Shown here: piece by piece, positions 11,641-23,877 of the stretch
Layout: each line of letters opens with the position of its first letter
How positions within the stretch are numbered: position 1 is the stretch's first letter
Assembly: GCA_003024785.1 (NCBI GenBank)
Contig: PUQB01000097.1
Location: forward strand, 1-64,000
Direction of reading: 5' to 3'
Source of the DNA: Selaginella tamariscina
Lineage: Eukaryota; Streptophyta; Lycopodiopsida; Selaginellales; Selaginellaceae
Length of the DNA: 64,000 nucleotides
Made by a program: the position numbers and the translations under genes
Notes under the pieces: generated by a model
What the model was told of the DNA's origin: nothing
The model's database searches: none
What the model saw: only the letters and a program-made list of their open reading frames with translations

Positions 11641-12913
11641 CCACTCAAACCCTTAGGGGCTAATCATAATTCAGGGTACCCTTTGAAGCCTCCTTAAAGG
11701 GTAAGTCACGATGCCTTAGCTTTGTCATATGGGTATGTGCAAGGCATGTCTCCTTAATAGGGCTAGGGCATGAGCCAGACTAGGTCTTTCGAGGCAAGAT
11801 CCTAAAGTCTACTTGAATTATCCTTTAGTTCTAAAGGACTTAGGGTAGGACCCTAAGTCTCATGCTTATTTGGGCATCTGAGTCAGGCTCTATGGGTTGT
11901 TATGTAAATGTAGCGTTGCTAACACAAGGTGTTAATGCCAAATGGCCACATGGTAATCATATATTGCCACGTGTTAACCCTTCAGGTTAAAGCTCTAATA
12001 GAAATTAACATTGATGAATTCATCATGATATCAAGTTCATCACATTGCATAAATTAAATAATGAATTTATTATGACATTAATAATATTATTGCTAAATTG
12101 AATTTTTAAAATGTAAGTTTATAAATGTTTAATATTTTTTAATTTAAATGTTTAAATCAACAATGGCCCCACTGTTAATTTTAAATTAAAATTAAAATTA
12201 AAATATTTAAACTTATAATTTATAAATGTGAGTTTAAAATCAACAATGTGGTTTTAAGACAATTTAATATACATAATGTAATGTATTTAATATAATATTC
12301 AAATTTAAACTATGTAACATATGGTATAAAATGAAAAATACACTCTTTTTAGGTTTGAATTATATATGTAAAACTAACCATAAGAGCTCAATATTTTAGT
12401 ACTATTTATTATGTTTAGTATATGTAAATTGTTGAGACAGTACATCAATCCATAATAGATTTATAGGCTTAAATATGTTTTGGTGATTTATAAATAGAAT
12501 ACCATCTCATTAATATTATTAAAGAGATTAAAAAAAGCAATAGTTAAAATGACAAAAAAGTTAATTAAGTTAGAAGCAATACTAATAAATTCACCAAACA
12601 TTATAACACTAATCCATTCATTGCTAACAAAGCCCAATGTTATTATTAATTTTAATTTTGAAATGTAAATTTATAAATTTTAATGTTTAAATCAGCAATG
12701 ACACCCATATTTAAACATGAAAACCCCACTATTGTTAAAATAAAAATAAATACATTTAAATTTATAACTTATGATTTATAAAATTGATTTTAAATCAGCA
12801 ATTTTTTAATACAATGTAATATACACAATGTATATTTAAATAATATTTTAAATAAAATTATGTAATAAATTATTTAAATCTAAAAGAGTACACTCACTTT
12901 TTAAGTTTGAGAT

Positions 12914-12946
<33 letters not shown>

Positions 12947-13300
12947 ATATATAAAATTATGAAGATCAATATATAGTAATGTTATTTTTGACGTGTGGCG
13001 AACGTTGCCCCATAATAGACACATATAAGGTATGTATGAATATATATATGTAACGTGAGTACGAATGTATACGTAATTATATGTGTGTATATATATGCGC
13101 ATATGTACAAATGAATTTAGGAGATTAAGATTTTTATTAAATATAACGCATATATACTATATAGTTGTTTGCATGTACATAAAAGTAATTGCATACTTAT
13201 TGGATTTAGAAGAGTAAATTAGAATTTATTCAATACCCAATAGAAATAATAAACATTTTCTAAACCTAACTTTTTATTCTTTACTACTTTCTAATTAAAT
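11640..13300. other. Gene-free AT-rich stretch
   Basis: After a G-rich segment to about 11990 (two CCACGTG/CCACATGG boxes near 11950), the sequence becomes AT-rich. It contains two diverged relatives of the 14517-14850 repeat (around 12300-12480 and 12830-12960) and a (GT)n tract at 12912-12940. No gene can be supported. Confidence 0.6.
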
Positions 13301-13350
13301 TACTGAATTATTTATACAGATGACAACTCAAAATTCCGGTTGTATTAATT

Positions 13351-13665
13351 TTACTGCAATTCAAACATGAAGTAGAAAAGAATAAAGAGCACATAAAACA
13401 TAACCCCCTTAATCGACACTGTATAACCAATTGACGATTGAAATGGACTTGACAATAGAGACGGAGACAGTACAACAGTTTTGGAAGCAGGAGCATGAGC
13501 AGGTGCAAGGGCACCCTTCGGCTGGCGTGGTGGACCAATTGAACGTGGATGTGGTACACCTAAGTTAAAATATGAGAAATTCAATACCTTGTTTTGGTGG
13601 AACATGGGGGTGTCATCATCTGGATCCGGTGGGTGTGGAAGGAATTCAAAATCTATATACATCAT
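13351..13665 (-). other. Unrecognised proline-rich exon(s)
   Basis: A minus-strand open frame contains NFEFLPHPPDPDDDTPMF directly after an acceptor (TATATAG), then HQNK at a GTATTG donor, then after an AG a second block VPHPRSIGPPRQPKGALAP. It lies downstream of the conserved exon at 13762-13950. The phase of that exon's GTAAGTT donor joins to this acceptor without a stop, so the two are probably consecutive exons of one gene. The product is proline-rich, acidic at the first block, and unknown to me. Confidence 0.4.
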
Positions 13666-13761
13666 ACGTTAGTGTTACTTCTTCATATACACATCCACAC
13701 ACACTCACTCACTCAGACACACACTCGTTGCCACACACACATGCACAAAAGAATAACTTAC

Positions 13762-13950
13762 TATTAAGGATTTCTAGAATCCTACACAACCATGCAGTAA
13801 TTTAGTCTCGAATAACAAGAAATGGAGGGAACTGATTATCATACAGTTCTTCGAGACCAACCATATTAGTGCCATATTTTAAATAGTTTGAACAATTTTT
13901 CCTTAAGTCAGGAGCGTACCACATAGACTGGATTCGTAAATTTAAAAATA
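13762..13950 (-). other. Unrecognised conserved exon, copy 3
   Basis: Third copy of the exon at 774-938, more diverged, with residues NYLKYGTNMVGLEELYDNQF and the same donor. Unlike copies 1 and 2 it still has a downstream exon (13351-13665), so this may be the site of the source gene. One in-frame stop in the LVIRD/ITAWL part suggests this copy too is decaying. Confidence 0.45.
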
Positions 13951-14516
13951 ATATTTGAATCACATATGCTATTCCATGTACACTCTAGTAATTTATTAAT
14001 GTTTACACAAATTGAATCTGGTGTCACTTTCTTGTCCATCTTTAATTACTTGCAATATGTAAATAATTCCCGTGTGATATCTATTTATACTGTACTTTCA
14101 ATATCTATACAAAGGGCAAAAGGTTTAGAAAATGTATACCTATTTAATAAATATTTTCTTAAATATCAAATACATTTAAGGGTTATTTGTTATAATTATT
14201 AATGTAGGACACTCACTTATATGTATGTATGGTATACTCAAATGACATTATATATATATATATATATGTACACATGTTTTTTTTACTTTTGAAAAATCAT
14301 GCTTGTCCTTTCACTTAAGATGATATACTTTTTAATATGAAAAATGTGATAAAAAAAAAAACCGTTACAAATATTTACCATGTTAAGCAAATTGTATTTT
14401 TTATATTATCAATCCTGTATAAGGCATAGTGTTTAAACTTATGTTGCATTTGCATTGAAATTATGTAATAAAATGGTGGTGAGGCTTGCAATGCCTAAGT
14501 ATGTCCATATTTGTTT

Positions 14517-14850
14517 GAATGTTTTCCCCATAATAAGCTGTGCAGGAGGATTGTTTTTGTGGTAACCCAAATTATTAGTTTTAATTTTACAAAATAAATT
14601 TATATAAATTTTAATATTTTTTTATTTGTATGTTTAAGTCAGCGATGGACATATTTAATATAATATTTAAATTAAATTGTGTAACATACGATTTAAAAAT
14701 AAAAAATATACTCTCCTCTTTAAGTTTGGGATTGCATTTGTAAAATAACTATAAAATTAAAATATATTAATTTTATTTATTACGTGTGACATATATGAAT
14801 TGTTGCATTGGTCTATTGTGACCTCTACACCCTTAAACTTTATACCTACA
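14517..14850. repeat. Inverted repeat, left arm
   Basis: Runs from a CAGGAGGATTG motif through an AT-rich body to CTACACCCTTAAACTTTAT. It matches 20350-20715 in reverse orientation over about 330 bases, including TATACTCTCCTCTTTAAGTT and GACCTCTACACCCTT. The two arms bound a 5.5 kb segment holding the DDM1-like and LRR remnants. Confidence 0.75.
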
Positions 14851-15159
14851 AAGATATACAATGCCTACGTATAAAACAAAACGTCCATGGATATATATAT
14901 GCGTGAATATGCAATACGCTTAAATGCATGTATATATAATGAGGAAATATGAAAAAACCATTTTCTCTTAATCTATGTAAATGTTTATAAACATGCATTT
15001 ATGCACGTATACAATTGAATGCATAACTTGTACATTGGATTTCGGTGTGAATATGCATTTTATAAAATCTTTGCCGAATATATATATATATGTGTGTGTG
15101 TGTGTAATGAACAACCATTGCTATTGTATCTGCAGACATATACATCTATACATATGAAA

Positions 15160-16250
15160 GAAAAAATACCTCGTCTACAACAACGTAGGTCCATTCGTAG
15201 TGTCTCAGAAAAGAGACATCTGCCATGTGGACTTCGTACGATGTAACAATGACCGGTAGATCTGTGCATGTGCTTGCATCTTTTCTCAGCACGCTGCTCC
15301 TTTGGGCCGTGGTAGAGTAATGACTGCATGGTCGGACACCATCTGCAAATAAAAGCATAACTTTAGATACTTATATATTTTCTAGTCTCTATATTCATTT
15401 CATGTCTCCCTAAACACACAAAGCCTAGAAAGATATAAACAGAGAAGTACAATAAATGTCACTTATTTATATCAAAAAGTTTTCTTTGCCTATGCAACAA
15501 GCGCAGTCTGTCCGTTTACATATTTAGATATATAGCTAGGGTACATAAATAAGATGTATACATACATAATAAATGAAATAACGAACCTTGAGATTTCGTT
15601 AATCCAATTTGCAAGAGTTGATAGGGGTGCACAAATAAGAAAAGGACCCTTTACACTGTTGCTCATTAAATGAGCGAGAAATGTGATGGTCTGAACAGTC
15701 TTCCCGAACCCCATCTGATCAGCAAGTATACCGTTCACTCCGTTTTGGTACAGTCCAATCATCCACTTGACCCCTGTCGCGAGATTATTATACATATAAA
15801 CACACAAATACATATGCACATACATGTTTATATTGACATCAGACACATATACATACGGGTTTATGAATGCAGAGAGGTATCACACGTATATACTTGTATA
15901 CACTCGCTTGATACATGGACACCTTGGGTTTCAGAATGATATGTATATGTACAATTTACATATATGTTTATACATAAACATAAGTATATACACCGACCAA
16001 CATATGTATACATACACGCATAAAATCAGCGTGCTTATATGTAGATGTAGTATATGTATAACTACGTACTGTGTTATCCTCATTCATCTCATCCATTCTC
16101 TCGTGCAGAAACCCTGAGTAGCATTTGGTCTTGTTTAGTATCGAGTTTGCTTCGCAAACATTTGACGAGGGTCGCCCGTCAAGCTTCTCGTCCTCGTTCA
16201 TTCGCTCTTCTTCTAATTTCTTCTCTACTTCGACCATTGCTTCTGTTAAT
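15160..16250 (-). pseudogene. Partial SNF2 chromatin remodeller, DDM1/LSH type
   Basis: Three minus-strand exons of a DDM1/LSH-like remodeller, an ATP-driven enzyme that maintains DNA methylation. The first (about 16250-16075) reads EVEKKLEEERMNEDEK and KCYSGFLHERMDEM, matching the acidic stretch before the helicase core. The second (15773-15587) carries motif I as [15 protein letters not shown] and motif Ia as APLSTLANW, with a good acceptor and donor. The third (about 15345-15166) reads LLYHGPKEQRAEKR and then, in another frame, LPVIVTSYEVHMADV and YVVVDE, where motif II begins, ending at a GTATTT donor. Exons for the rest of the ATPase (GH of the DEGH box onward) are not seen below 15160, and the N-terminus is missing above 16250. 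The frame change in the third exon and the truncation make it a fragment. The ADQMG signature favours DDM1/LSH over ISWI or CHD. Confidence 0.85.
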
Positions 16251-16319
16251 TCTCCGTTTGTGTATATAAATGTATACGTACGTACATGTGTGTTGTTTTG
16301 GTTTTTTTTATTTATATAG

Positions 16320-17765
16320 GTCGTGGAAGGAGGACGACACTGAAATGGAGAAAGGACGTTTTAGAGAATATTCTTTCGGATACTGGTGGAATAAAGGATC
16401 ATTTGACGAATGTATTAGAGAAAGTCAAACTAACAAACATGCACGGATATATGAAAATAGGATGTTATTTAAAACTCATATTTAAACTCATTTTTTAAAT
16501 TAACTAAGGTGCGTGCGTGCGTGCGTGTGCGCGTTTGTGTGCTTAATATTATAAACTACAAAGTGTATATTTTTAAGATGTGGTATAATTAACTTTTATT
16601 TATTTTGTATAGCTGGATTTAAATAATGATGGGCACTTGGTGAGGGTATATTCCTGGAGAATTTTCCGAGATTAAAGTCTCTTAGTTGTGACATGAACAG
16701 ACTGACTACTACGTTAAGACGTGCATCTGTGGGATTGGAATACTCTCTTGAGCATTTATCAGCCAGAAATAATTTTATAACTGATTTTTCTGACCTTGGG
16801 TAAGTCTAGCTCGCAAACACACGCACATACATACATATGTGTGTGTGTGTGTGTGTACATGTCTGTGTATATACACATATCTTTTAATGTAGTAATTATA
16901 TTATAATGTTATATGTATGTGTGTGTGTATGGAGATACACCTGGATGGGAACGACATATGAGAGAGTAGCCCTCCAAGAACTCTTTAAACAAGCTTAGGG
17001 AGCTGAGATTAATCTGTAATAGGATTACTAAACTGTCTATACTTTGAACTCTTTGTCCAAGCCTTCAGGTATAATTTATCAGGATAATATACATGAATGT
17101 TTAATATATTTATAATATATAAATATATATTAACAAATATAGCGTAGGTGGATTGGGATCAAATCAACTTGTTACAATGGGAGGTCGCCACAGAAATGGA
17201 CTCACTGGCTTGAAACATCTTCGAGTATTAACTTAAGTAACATAAATAAAATTTTATAATCAATTACATATATTTTTGTATACATATATGTACACTAAAT
17301 GCGTGCGTGTGCGTGCGTGTTGTTGGACGTGGGACAAAACAGGCTAAAGGGACGTAGTTTATGGGAATCATTGAGAAATTGCCCATTGTTAATCTAACTT
17401 GTTGCTTCAAGAAACAGGTAAATTTAACTTCCTATATTCTTTTAATTATTTAAATAATTAGTTTTATAAATATATAGAAAGATAGATAGTACATTATTCA
17501 TTTAGCTATATTAATTTATAAATTCAATAAAATATAAAAATCTCTGTACTCTATCTATATTATAAAAAACGTTAAGATATAATTTTTATTTAATAATCCT
17601 CTTTTTAATGAAATAAATTATAGTTAAATTATGTATTACACAGGTCAAGAGAGATGTGGTTAATTGGGAATGCAAGCTTGGATGCCCAATTTACAAAGAT
17701 TATATTTACAGGATAACTCTATTGAAAAGCTTGAATCATTGTATGGATGCCCTGCTTTAGAGGTA
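16320..17765 (+). pseudogene. Leucine-rich-repeat protein remnant (SDS22-like repeats)
   Basis: Several plus-strand exons show LRR units: LDLNN at 16613; NFPRLKSLSCDMNRL and GLEYSLEHLSARNNF with ITDFSDLG ending at a GTAAGT donor (16800); LRELRLICNRITKLS around 17000; GLKHLRVL near 17205; LDVGQNRLKGRSLWESL near 17320; and WMPNLQRLYLQDNSIEKLE near 17675, ending at a GTAATT donor at 17762. Spacing of roughly 22 residues fits SDS22-type repeats, common in axonemal LRR proteins. Stops and frame changes between blocks (for example in the 16950-17050 exon) mark it as broken. It lies head-to-head with the DDM1 fragment. Which LRR protein it is cannot be told by eye. Confidence 0.7.
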
Positions 17766-19298
17766 ATTAATATAATTATTTAAATAATTAATATATTACC
17801 TACTAATATACTGTCTATAGTAATGTTTTAATGGCTTCTTACTTTATTACACTAATACATAGATATTAATAACTTATTGTTTTAATTTAACATTATCTAT
17901 AGTACTTGTTTATATAACTATTTTTTATAATTATATCTTCTTCTAATTAACTTGACTTAAGTCATTAAACTTTACATTATAGTTTATATTACTATCATTA
18001 AGAAAATTGAGTATATTTAATATTTAACATTCAAACTTAAGGGGTGCTTGTTCTAAACATAAAATTGTGAAGATAAATAGTTATGCATTTGAAGAGAGAA
18101 AGTTAATTATTAATGATGTTTTAATTGTAAATATAGAGGTCTCACAATAAATTTGTTTTATGTAGATTTAAATTCTTAAACTTATTTGTTTTAAAGATAT
18201 TATTGTAATCTAACAATAATTTTATTTTATGTAGATTTAAGTTGTCGTGGTTTCTTGTTTTAGAGATGGTACTGTTTTTTATTTTTTATTATTCGCTTAT
18301 TATGTAGGTGTTGTTTATCATTATCTCTTCTTAATATTCACTACTCATTTTGTTATAATAAACGGCATAATTTTGTATTAGCATATCTTTATGTATAAAA
18401 AGAAAACAAGACTAGTTCATTAGTCAAAAGTGACTCTCCTATCGTATAAAATGCAACTTTAAATTAAGTAAATTAGACTTGTTTTTATTAAAAAGAAAAC
18501 ATGTCTCATTTTGATGTGTATATATAATATGTTTTCCCTTATGAACATATACATTTTTTTTGGAATCAATAAGACTTCTTGAAATATATTTAGGTAATAT
18601 TTTAATTAATAAAATTTAAAATATAATAAAAACTCTTTTTTTATTATATCCTTTTACATATGTAACATACCAAATTTAATAACAAAAAATAACTCTTATA
18701 ATTTAAGAAAATAAAACAAATGTTATTTATTTTACATGCTTGTTTTCTGTTAAAAGTGAGTCTTCTTTTTTATAGAAAAACTCATGACTTAATTAAATAG
18801 AGGAACAAAGCTTATTCAGAATATTATTTACAATAATTATAAAAATAAGTTCAATGCATTTAGACATAATTTTATGTTTAAGTTTGTGTTCTATATGCAT
18901 GAAAACATGAACAGAAATTAACACTTATATTAATAATACATCAAAGCGATTTTAATCTAAATTTAAACAAAAAACGATTAACAAATTACTTATAAATAAG
19001 ACCAATTAATATTGTATAGAACACACATCTATAATATATAAAGAATAAATGTTAATACATATATAAGTTGCATATATTTTAAGTTAAAAAAAGAATCTTC
19101 CTTAGTAAGTATAAAGGACAATCTAATGTTTAAAATAAATTCATTTTTTATTAAGGATCCATATATAGGTAAATATATATAGCTTAACAATTATATATAC
19201 ATATTGGTAAAATATTTATTAATAAAAGAAAATATTAATGGAAAATAATATATTTCACCTATATATATAACATAGGTGAAACTTAAACCACTAATGGA

Positions 19299-19322
19299 CC
19301 CTAAACCCTAAACCCTAAACCA
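19299..19322. repeat. Interstitial CCCTAAA telomere-type repeat
   Basis: Three consecutive CCCTAAA units plus a partial one, the plant-type telomere sequence. Short interstitial tracts of this kind are also common in plant introns and promoters, where they are called telo-boxes. A related shorter match (CCCCTAAACCCTAA) is at 32942-32956. Confidence 0.85.
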
Positions 19323-19469
19323 GAACAAAATTAATCTAAACTATGAACAAAATTATATAACTTTTTGAAAATAAATAGCACTATTAACATGGATTATGAT
19401 TTATGATTTCAACACACTTTTATTTTCTTATATAAAATAGATATACTAGCCTTATGAAACAAAACTAGG

Positions 19470-20010
19470 AAACTAACTTAATTGAGAACAACTTAAAATA
19501 AATAAAATATTTCATTATAAAAACTAAATTGTCGAGATTAATAAGAGAAAGCATTTCACAAAGAAGTATTCAGGGTTTGGCATTCTGTATTTTCCAAAGT
19601 ACCAAAAACATGAAATTATTAACTAAAAACCTTATATCGAGAACATTGTGTTTTCTTTAAGTTTTTTTTTTAAAAATAAATTCCACATAAATAGTATTTT
19701 CTAAAGGTATATAATAATATATTCAAGTGTTTTTTTAAAGTTTTTTAAAGTTTTCTCTTATTGAGAACATGTTTTAGTAAATTCACGGTGTTCTTGTATT
19801 TCAAGAGTTTTTTACGAGTTACAAAACCATGGAAGTATTAACTTTTAACAAATTTAAAGATAACTTTTTCAAAATCATGTTCACAAAGTAATCTTATTTT
19901 TTTAATGTCATTTATATATGAAAACTATTGAACTGTATTAAAAACAATACAACTTTTTAAAAATGAGCCTACTTATAACATTCAATTTTCATCAAACAAC
20001 ATAACGAATA
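19470..20010. repeat. Dispersed repeat, copy 1
   Basis: About 540 AT-rich bases, beginning AAACTAACTTAATTGAGAA, that recur in the same orientation at 26946-27470 with perhaps 85-90% similarity by eye. There is no coding content and no clear terminal repeats. Confidence 0.7.
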
Positions 20011-20349
20011 AGAAGAACATGCAATTGGGGTTTAAATTATGATAAAACCACCCTAGTGTTGACCAATTTTTACATATTAACTTTGAGGTAGGTTTAGGGT
20101 AGCTGGGCCATTAAGTTAAAATTAGTAAGCCTTAGTAATTGGAATGGCATTTTGTGGCTAACTTACATAAACATGAAACATAAGGCGACCTTCATCACAT
20201 ATATTAAATAGAGTGATCAATGTTATATACTTATAAGAGTTTTTTGGTTTCCTTCTTCCCCTTTAATTAGTCGTGTTATTAAATAATTAAGCCCACCAAC
20301 ATGTGAACATGTGTAATTAGAATTTATATTTATTATCATTTTAACCTTT

Positions 20350-20715
20350 AAATTTGCCCTCCATGTAGCTATAAAGTTGAAGGGTGTAGAAGTCACAATA
20401 GACCAATGCAACAATTCATATATTCCACACATAATAAATAGAATTAATATATTTTAATTTTATAGTTAATTTTACAAATGTAATCCCAAACTTAAAGAGG
20501 AGAGTATATTTTTTATTTTTAAATTGTATGTTACATAATTTAATTTAAATATTTATTAAATGCATTTCATTATATATATTACATTGTCCATTGCTGATTT
20601 AAACATGCAAATCAAAAAATATTAAAATTTATATAAATTTATTTTGTAAAATTAAAACTAATAATGATGATCTAAGTTTGGGTTAGCAATCCTCCTGCAC
20701 AGCTTGTTATGGTGA
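20350..20715. repeat. Inverted repeat, right arm
   Basis: Reverse-complement match of 14517-14850, ending at CAATCCTCCTGCACAGCTT. Unit-like relatives around 12300 and 12830 suggest a dispersed AT-rich element family rather than a unique pair. Confidence 0.75.
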
Positions 20716-20739
20716 ATACTATACTGGTAAAGTCAGAAC

Positions 20740-22345
20740 ATTCACTTATTCAGGGACCAGACCAGTACGAAGTTCGAACCTCGTAACTAAAACCCCCAAG
20801 TAGTTCCCGCTAGGGTTCTTTAGAGGGAAAGCACGGCGCCTCGGCTATGGTGCGTCACGGCAGGCTGTGTAGATCTTGCTCCGCTAAATCTCGAGGCGCC
20901 AATGCAGCTCCGTTGTCAGGTTTGGATTTCTATGGATTTTCCTTGATTTTGGAGTGATTCTTGTGTTGTTTTTCATCGATTCTAGTGTGACATTCGTGTT
21001 CTTTATGCTTCTTTCCTGCATTCTTGCCAGGATGATACACTGGCCGGCCGTCAAGGATCGCTTCGAAATCCAAGGTTAGGCTGTTTTTTTTCGATGCTTT
21101 CTGTGTTTTCAGAGTGATTTTCGTGTTTTTCATCGATTTGGGTTCTTAATGTTCTTTGCAATGTGTGTGTATGCATAGAGAACAAAAAATTGATATATAC
21201 TTTTGTCCTGATTCAATGCCAGGATGATCCGTCGGCCTTCGAAATCTAAGAACAAGGTAGGATTAAACATTTTCCCCTCGCAGTCTAATGTGTATTTTTT
21301 TCAGGATACTGTTTTCAAGGAGCCGTCAAAAGTCGCTTCGAAATGTAGAAGCGCAAAGGTTGAGACATTTTCCTATCTATATATACATATTTATATGTAT
21401 ACACACATAAATGTACGGTGCTGTTTGTAAGTACTTTGTTTTGTTGCTTATAACCTTGCATTGTTTACCAGGATGATGTTTCCGCTGCTTCCTCAAAGGC
21501 GGCGAAGCCGTTTGTTGCTGCTAAAAGCGCAAAGCAAGACGAGGTAAGAGACATATACACACATATGCACTATATGTGAACTTTATTCTTTTCTGTTTCA
21601 TCTGATTCAATCCGCCATATAGGTTATTTATGAAAAGGTTAGAGGACAGTAGAACACATGGAAAGGTGTGCGTACTGTGAATTTTACTTTTTAAAGAGCG
21701 TAATGACCCCTTCTTTACTTAGCTTTTCTTAAAGTAAAGTCAGAACATCCATTTATTCTTTAACTTTTAGATATACACAATATAAATCAGGCTTTCCACG
21801 AGAGTGGTTCTCGATGTGTATATGTAAACAGATTTGTGTCCGTATGTGCATCCGTATGCGTATCTGTGTTGTCTATGCATGTGTAAGATCCTTTTGCATG
21901 CTAAACTTCCTTTTATATGAACGTAATAAATCTTTATATAGACAATCTATTATTTTTCTTGTAGGGATAAATATATACATATCTTTGTGAATGTATATAT
22001 CTATACATATATACACACACACATACGTATGCATCTTTCTCTCTCACGCACGCACGCAGACCTTCTGTAGCAAGTGTAATCACATCAGAAATCGCCGGTG
22101 GGGTTGGATGACGCAAACCCGACTTCAGTGGCTTCCCATGCTATTGAGGAAGACCCTCCGAGCTTGTCATTAGTGAAGAGCAGCCCAGAGAGGCTGCTCC
22201 ATTTTGACTTTGATGTAACACAAGCCCGGAGGCAAGTCCCTTAGATCCAACTACCTCCTCCATCCAATCGTCTTTGTTAAACTGGAGAAAGGAGACACCC
22301 AATACCCTGTGTTTTATGGACATCCAGAGGAATGTGCAGGTGAAA
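20740..22345 (+). CDS. Unrecognised gene with repeated GATGAT-starting exons
   Basis: A GC-richer plus-strand region with several short exon-like blocks, each following CAG and starting GAT: 21031-21074 (GATGATACACTGGCC, then CGGCCGTCAAGG), 21223-21256 (GATGATCCGTCGGCC), 21305-21358 (DTVFKEPSKVASKCRSAK) and 21473-21543 (DDVSAASSKAAKPF and KSAKQDE), each ending at GTTAG, GTAGG, GTTGA or GTAAG. The blocks look like copies of one ancestral exon rich in Ser, Lys and Ala, as in a nuclear, DNA-binding or low-complexity tail. A last block (22060-22340) reads ANPTSVASHAIEEDPPSLSL and then, in another frame, FVKLEKGDTQYPVFYGHPEE, ending at a GTGAAA donor. Frame problems in the second and last blocks suggest decay or error. 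The function is unknown. Confidence 0.45.
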
Positions 22346-22379
22346 ATTTGATATAAACTCAGCTACTGATTTCGTCATG

Positions 22380-23780
22380 GACCACGCCGGCCTGAACATT
22401 ACCTGAACAACAAAACAATGATGTCACCTTAGACACCGTTTCGATTGAAATAATTCACAAGTTTATTAATAAAACCATGGCATACATTTATAGAAAAACA
22501 ATGATAAAAGACCAACTTAAACTAAAAGAACAGTACTTGACCGACTCAAGATAATTAATATTTGCGACTGCCAACTGCTAATATATATTTTTTTTCATTC
22601 GAGATAAACGTATAAGATTTTGTATTTCTCTGTAAATCATGGCACTAGATTATTCACTTAAGTAGTTCAGCTGTAATTATTTTCTTCTTGTTTGTATATA
22701 TATAAGCACAAGTGTAGTATATATGTGCTTATGTGACATCCTGGCTGGTACCATTAAACTTCCTATTAGGTTCGTGTGCGCACCCGGGTAGCACTTCTCA
22801 CTTTGAAGTTGTTGCACTTGTTGTGAAAGCATCAGTTTTTGCCTTTCTCTATCTTACTACTCCTCAATGTTGATGAGGTTTTTTTTTTCCACCAACCTCT
22901 TTGTGTCTAACACTAACTACTAGTTCTCTTGCTTCTAATTATTAAATTTCAATTCAATTCGGATAGCACACAATTATAATTTTATTGAGTTACCATGGTT
23001 ATTACCATAATAAAATAAAAATTTGATTCAAATTTTAGAACTCTAGTTCAAATGGTTAAAGCAGAATCTAAGAACATAATATAAATTGAAATATAGAATT
23101 TTATGTATGAATGAAAAGCGGAAGTCAAATATATAATATAAATTAAAATATAAAATCTTATGTATGAATGAAAAGTAAGAAGAAGAATAAAAAGTAATTA
23201 CTTAAACACAAGAACATCTCACAGATTATGTTAATCAAAATACTTTTATACTCATCTTAAGTCTCTCTTTATATATTGCTTTGAAGAGATTGGGCCACAC
23301 CTTTTAAATGGAATATGTTGGAATGCATGTTTAGTATATTGCATGTGTAACTAGATTTGGGACATTAATAATGATTGCATAACACTTGCTGTATAAACTT
23401 ATTGTGTAATGAATATCCTTTAAATATTGCAACACATTAATTCCTAATACATATTTTAGTATCAAAAACATCAATTTATTTTGATAGTTCATGAAAACCT
23501 TTGGTTTGTAAAAGACTTGATGCTTATTTTAAATTATATAATTGTTGAAATATATTGCATGAACCTTTAACTTTCCCAGTACAATGTAATGGTCATTCAT
23601 TTAATATATGTTACAATATTAATAAAATGTGCAAAGACAACGATGATGCAAAGGGTTGTGGCACACACATGGGTTTAAAAGAGGAGGAAGGGAGGATTGC
23701 AAATAATGAATCAGTTTTTTGTGTTATTATAAATTAATTATTTCAAAAGCTCCTCCATTATAATCACATGAAAAGGAAGT
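22380..23780. other. Intergenic; possible LTR-like piece
   Basis: No gene supported. From about 22732 the sequence TGTGACATCCTGGCTGG resembles the start of some plant LTRs, and a TATA-like TTTATATATTGC lies near 23272. I cannot find a matching end or an internal region, so this is weak. Confidence 0.25.
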
Positions 23781-23877
23781 AAAAAATATGAAATGGAATG
23801 AGAAAAGCAAAATAATGCCAGATTAGGAGGAAGATTTACAAGGTAGAAATTAGGGCGGACAATTTGTAGTAATAAGT

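Larger units (their letters stand above)
17770..20345. other. AT-rich gene-free stretch
   Basis: No exon, RNA gene or readable frame found. The sequence is very AT-rich with scattered homopolymers. It includes the telomere-like tract at 19299-19322 and the 19470-20010 repeat. Confidence 0.6.

Noticed and set aside
20745-20830. A GTTCGAACC box-B-like string suggesting a tRNA or tRNA-derived SINE
   Set aside because: No proper cloverleaf could be drawn and the A box is not convincing; the arms around the loop do not pair over five bases.
22050-22350. Single-frame reading of the last exon block in the GATGAT gene as one long ORF
   Set aside because: The plausible protein stretches lie in different frames, so no single reading frame is supported.
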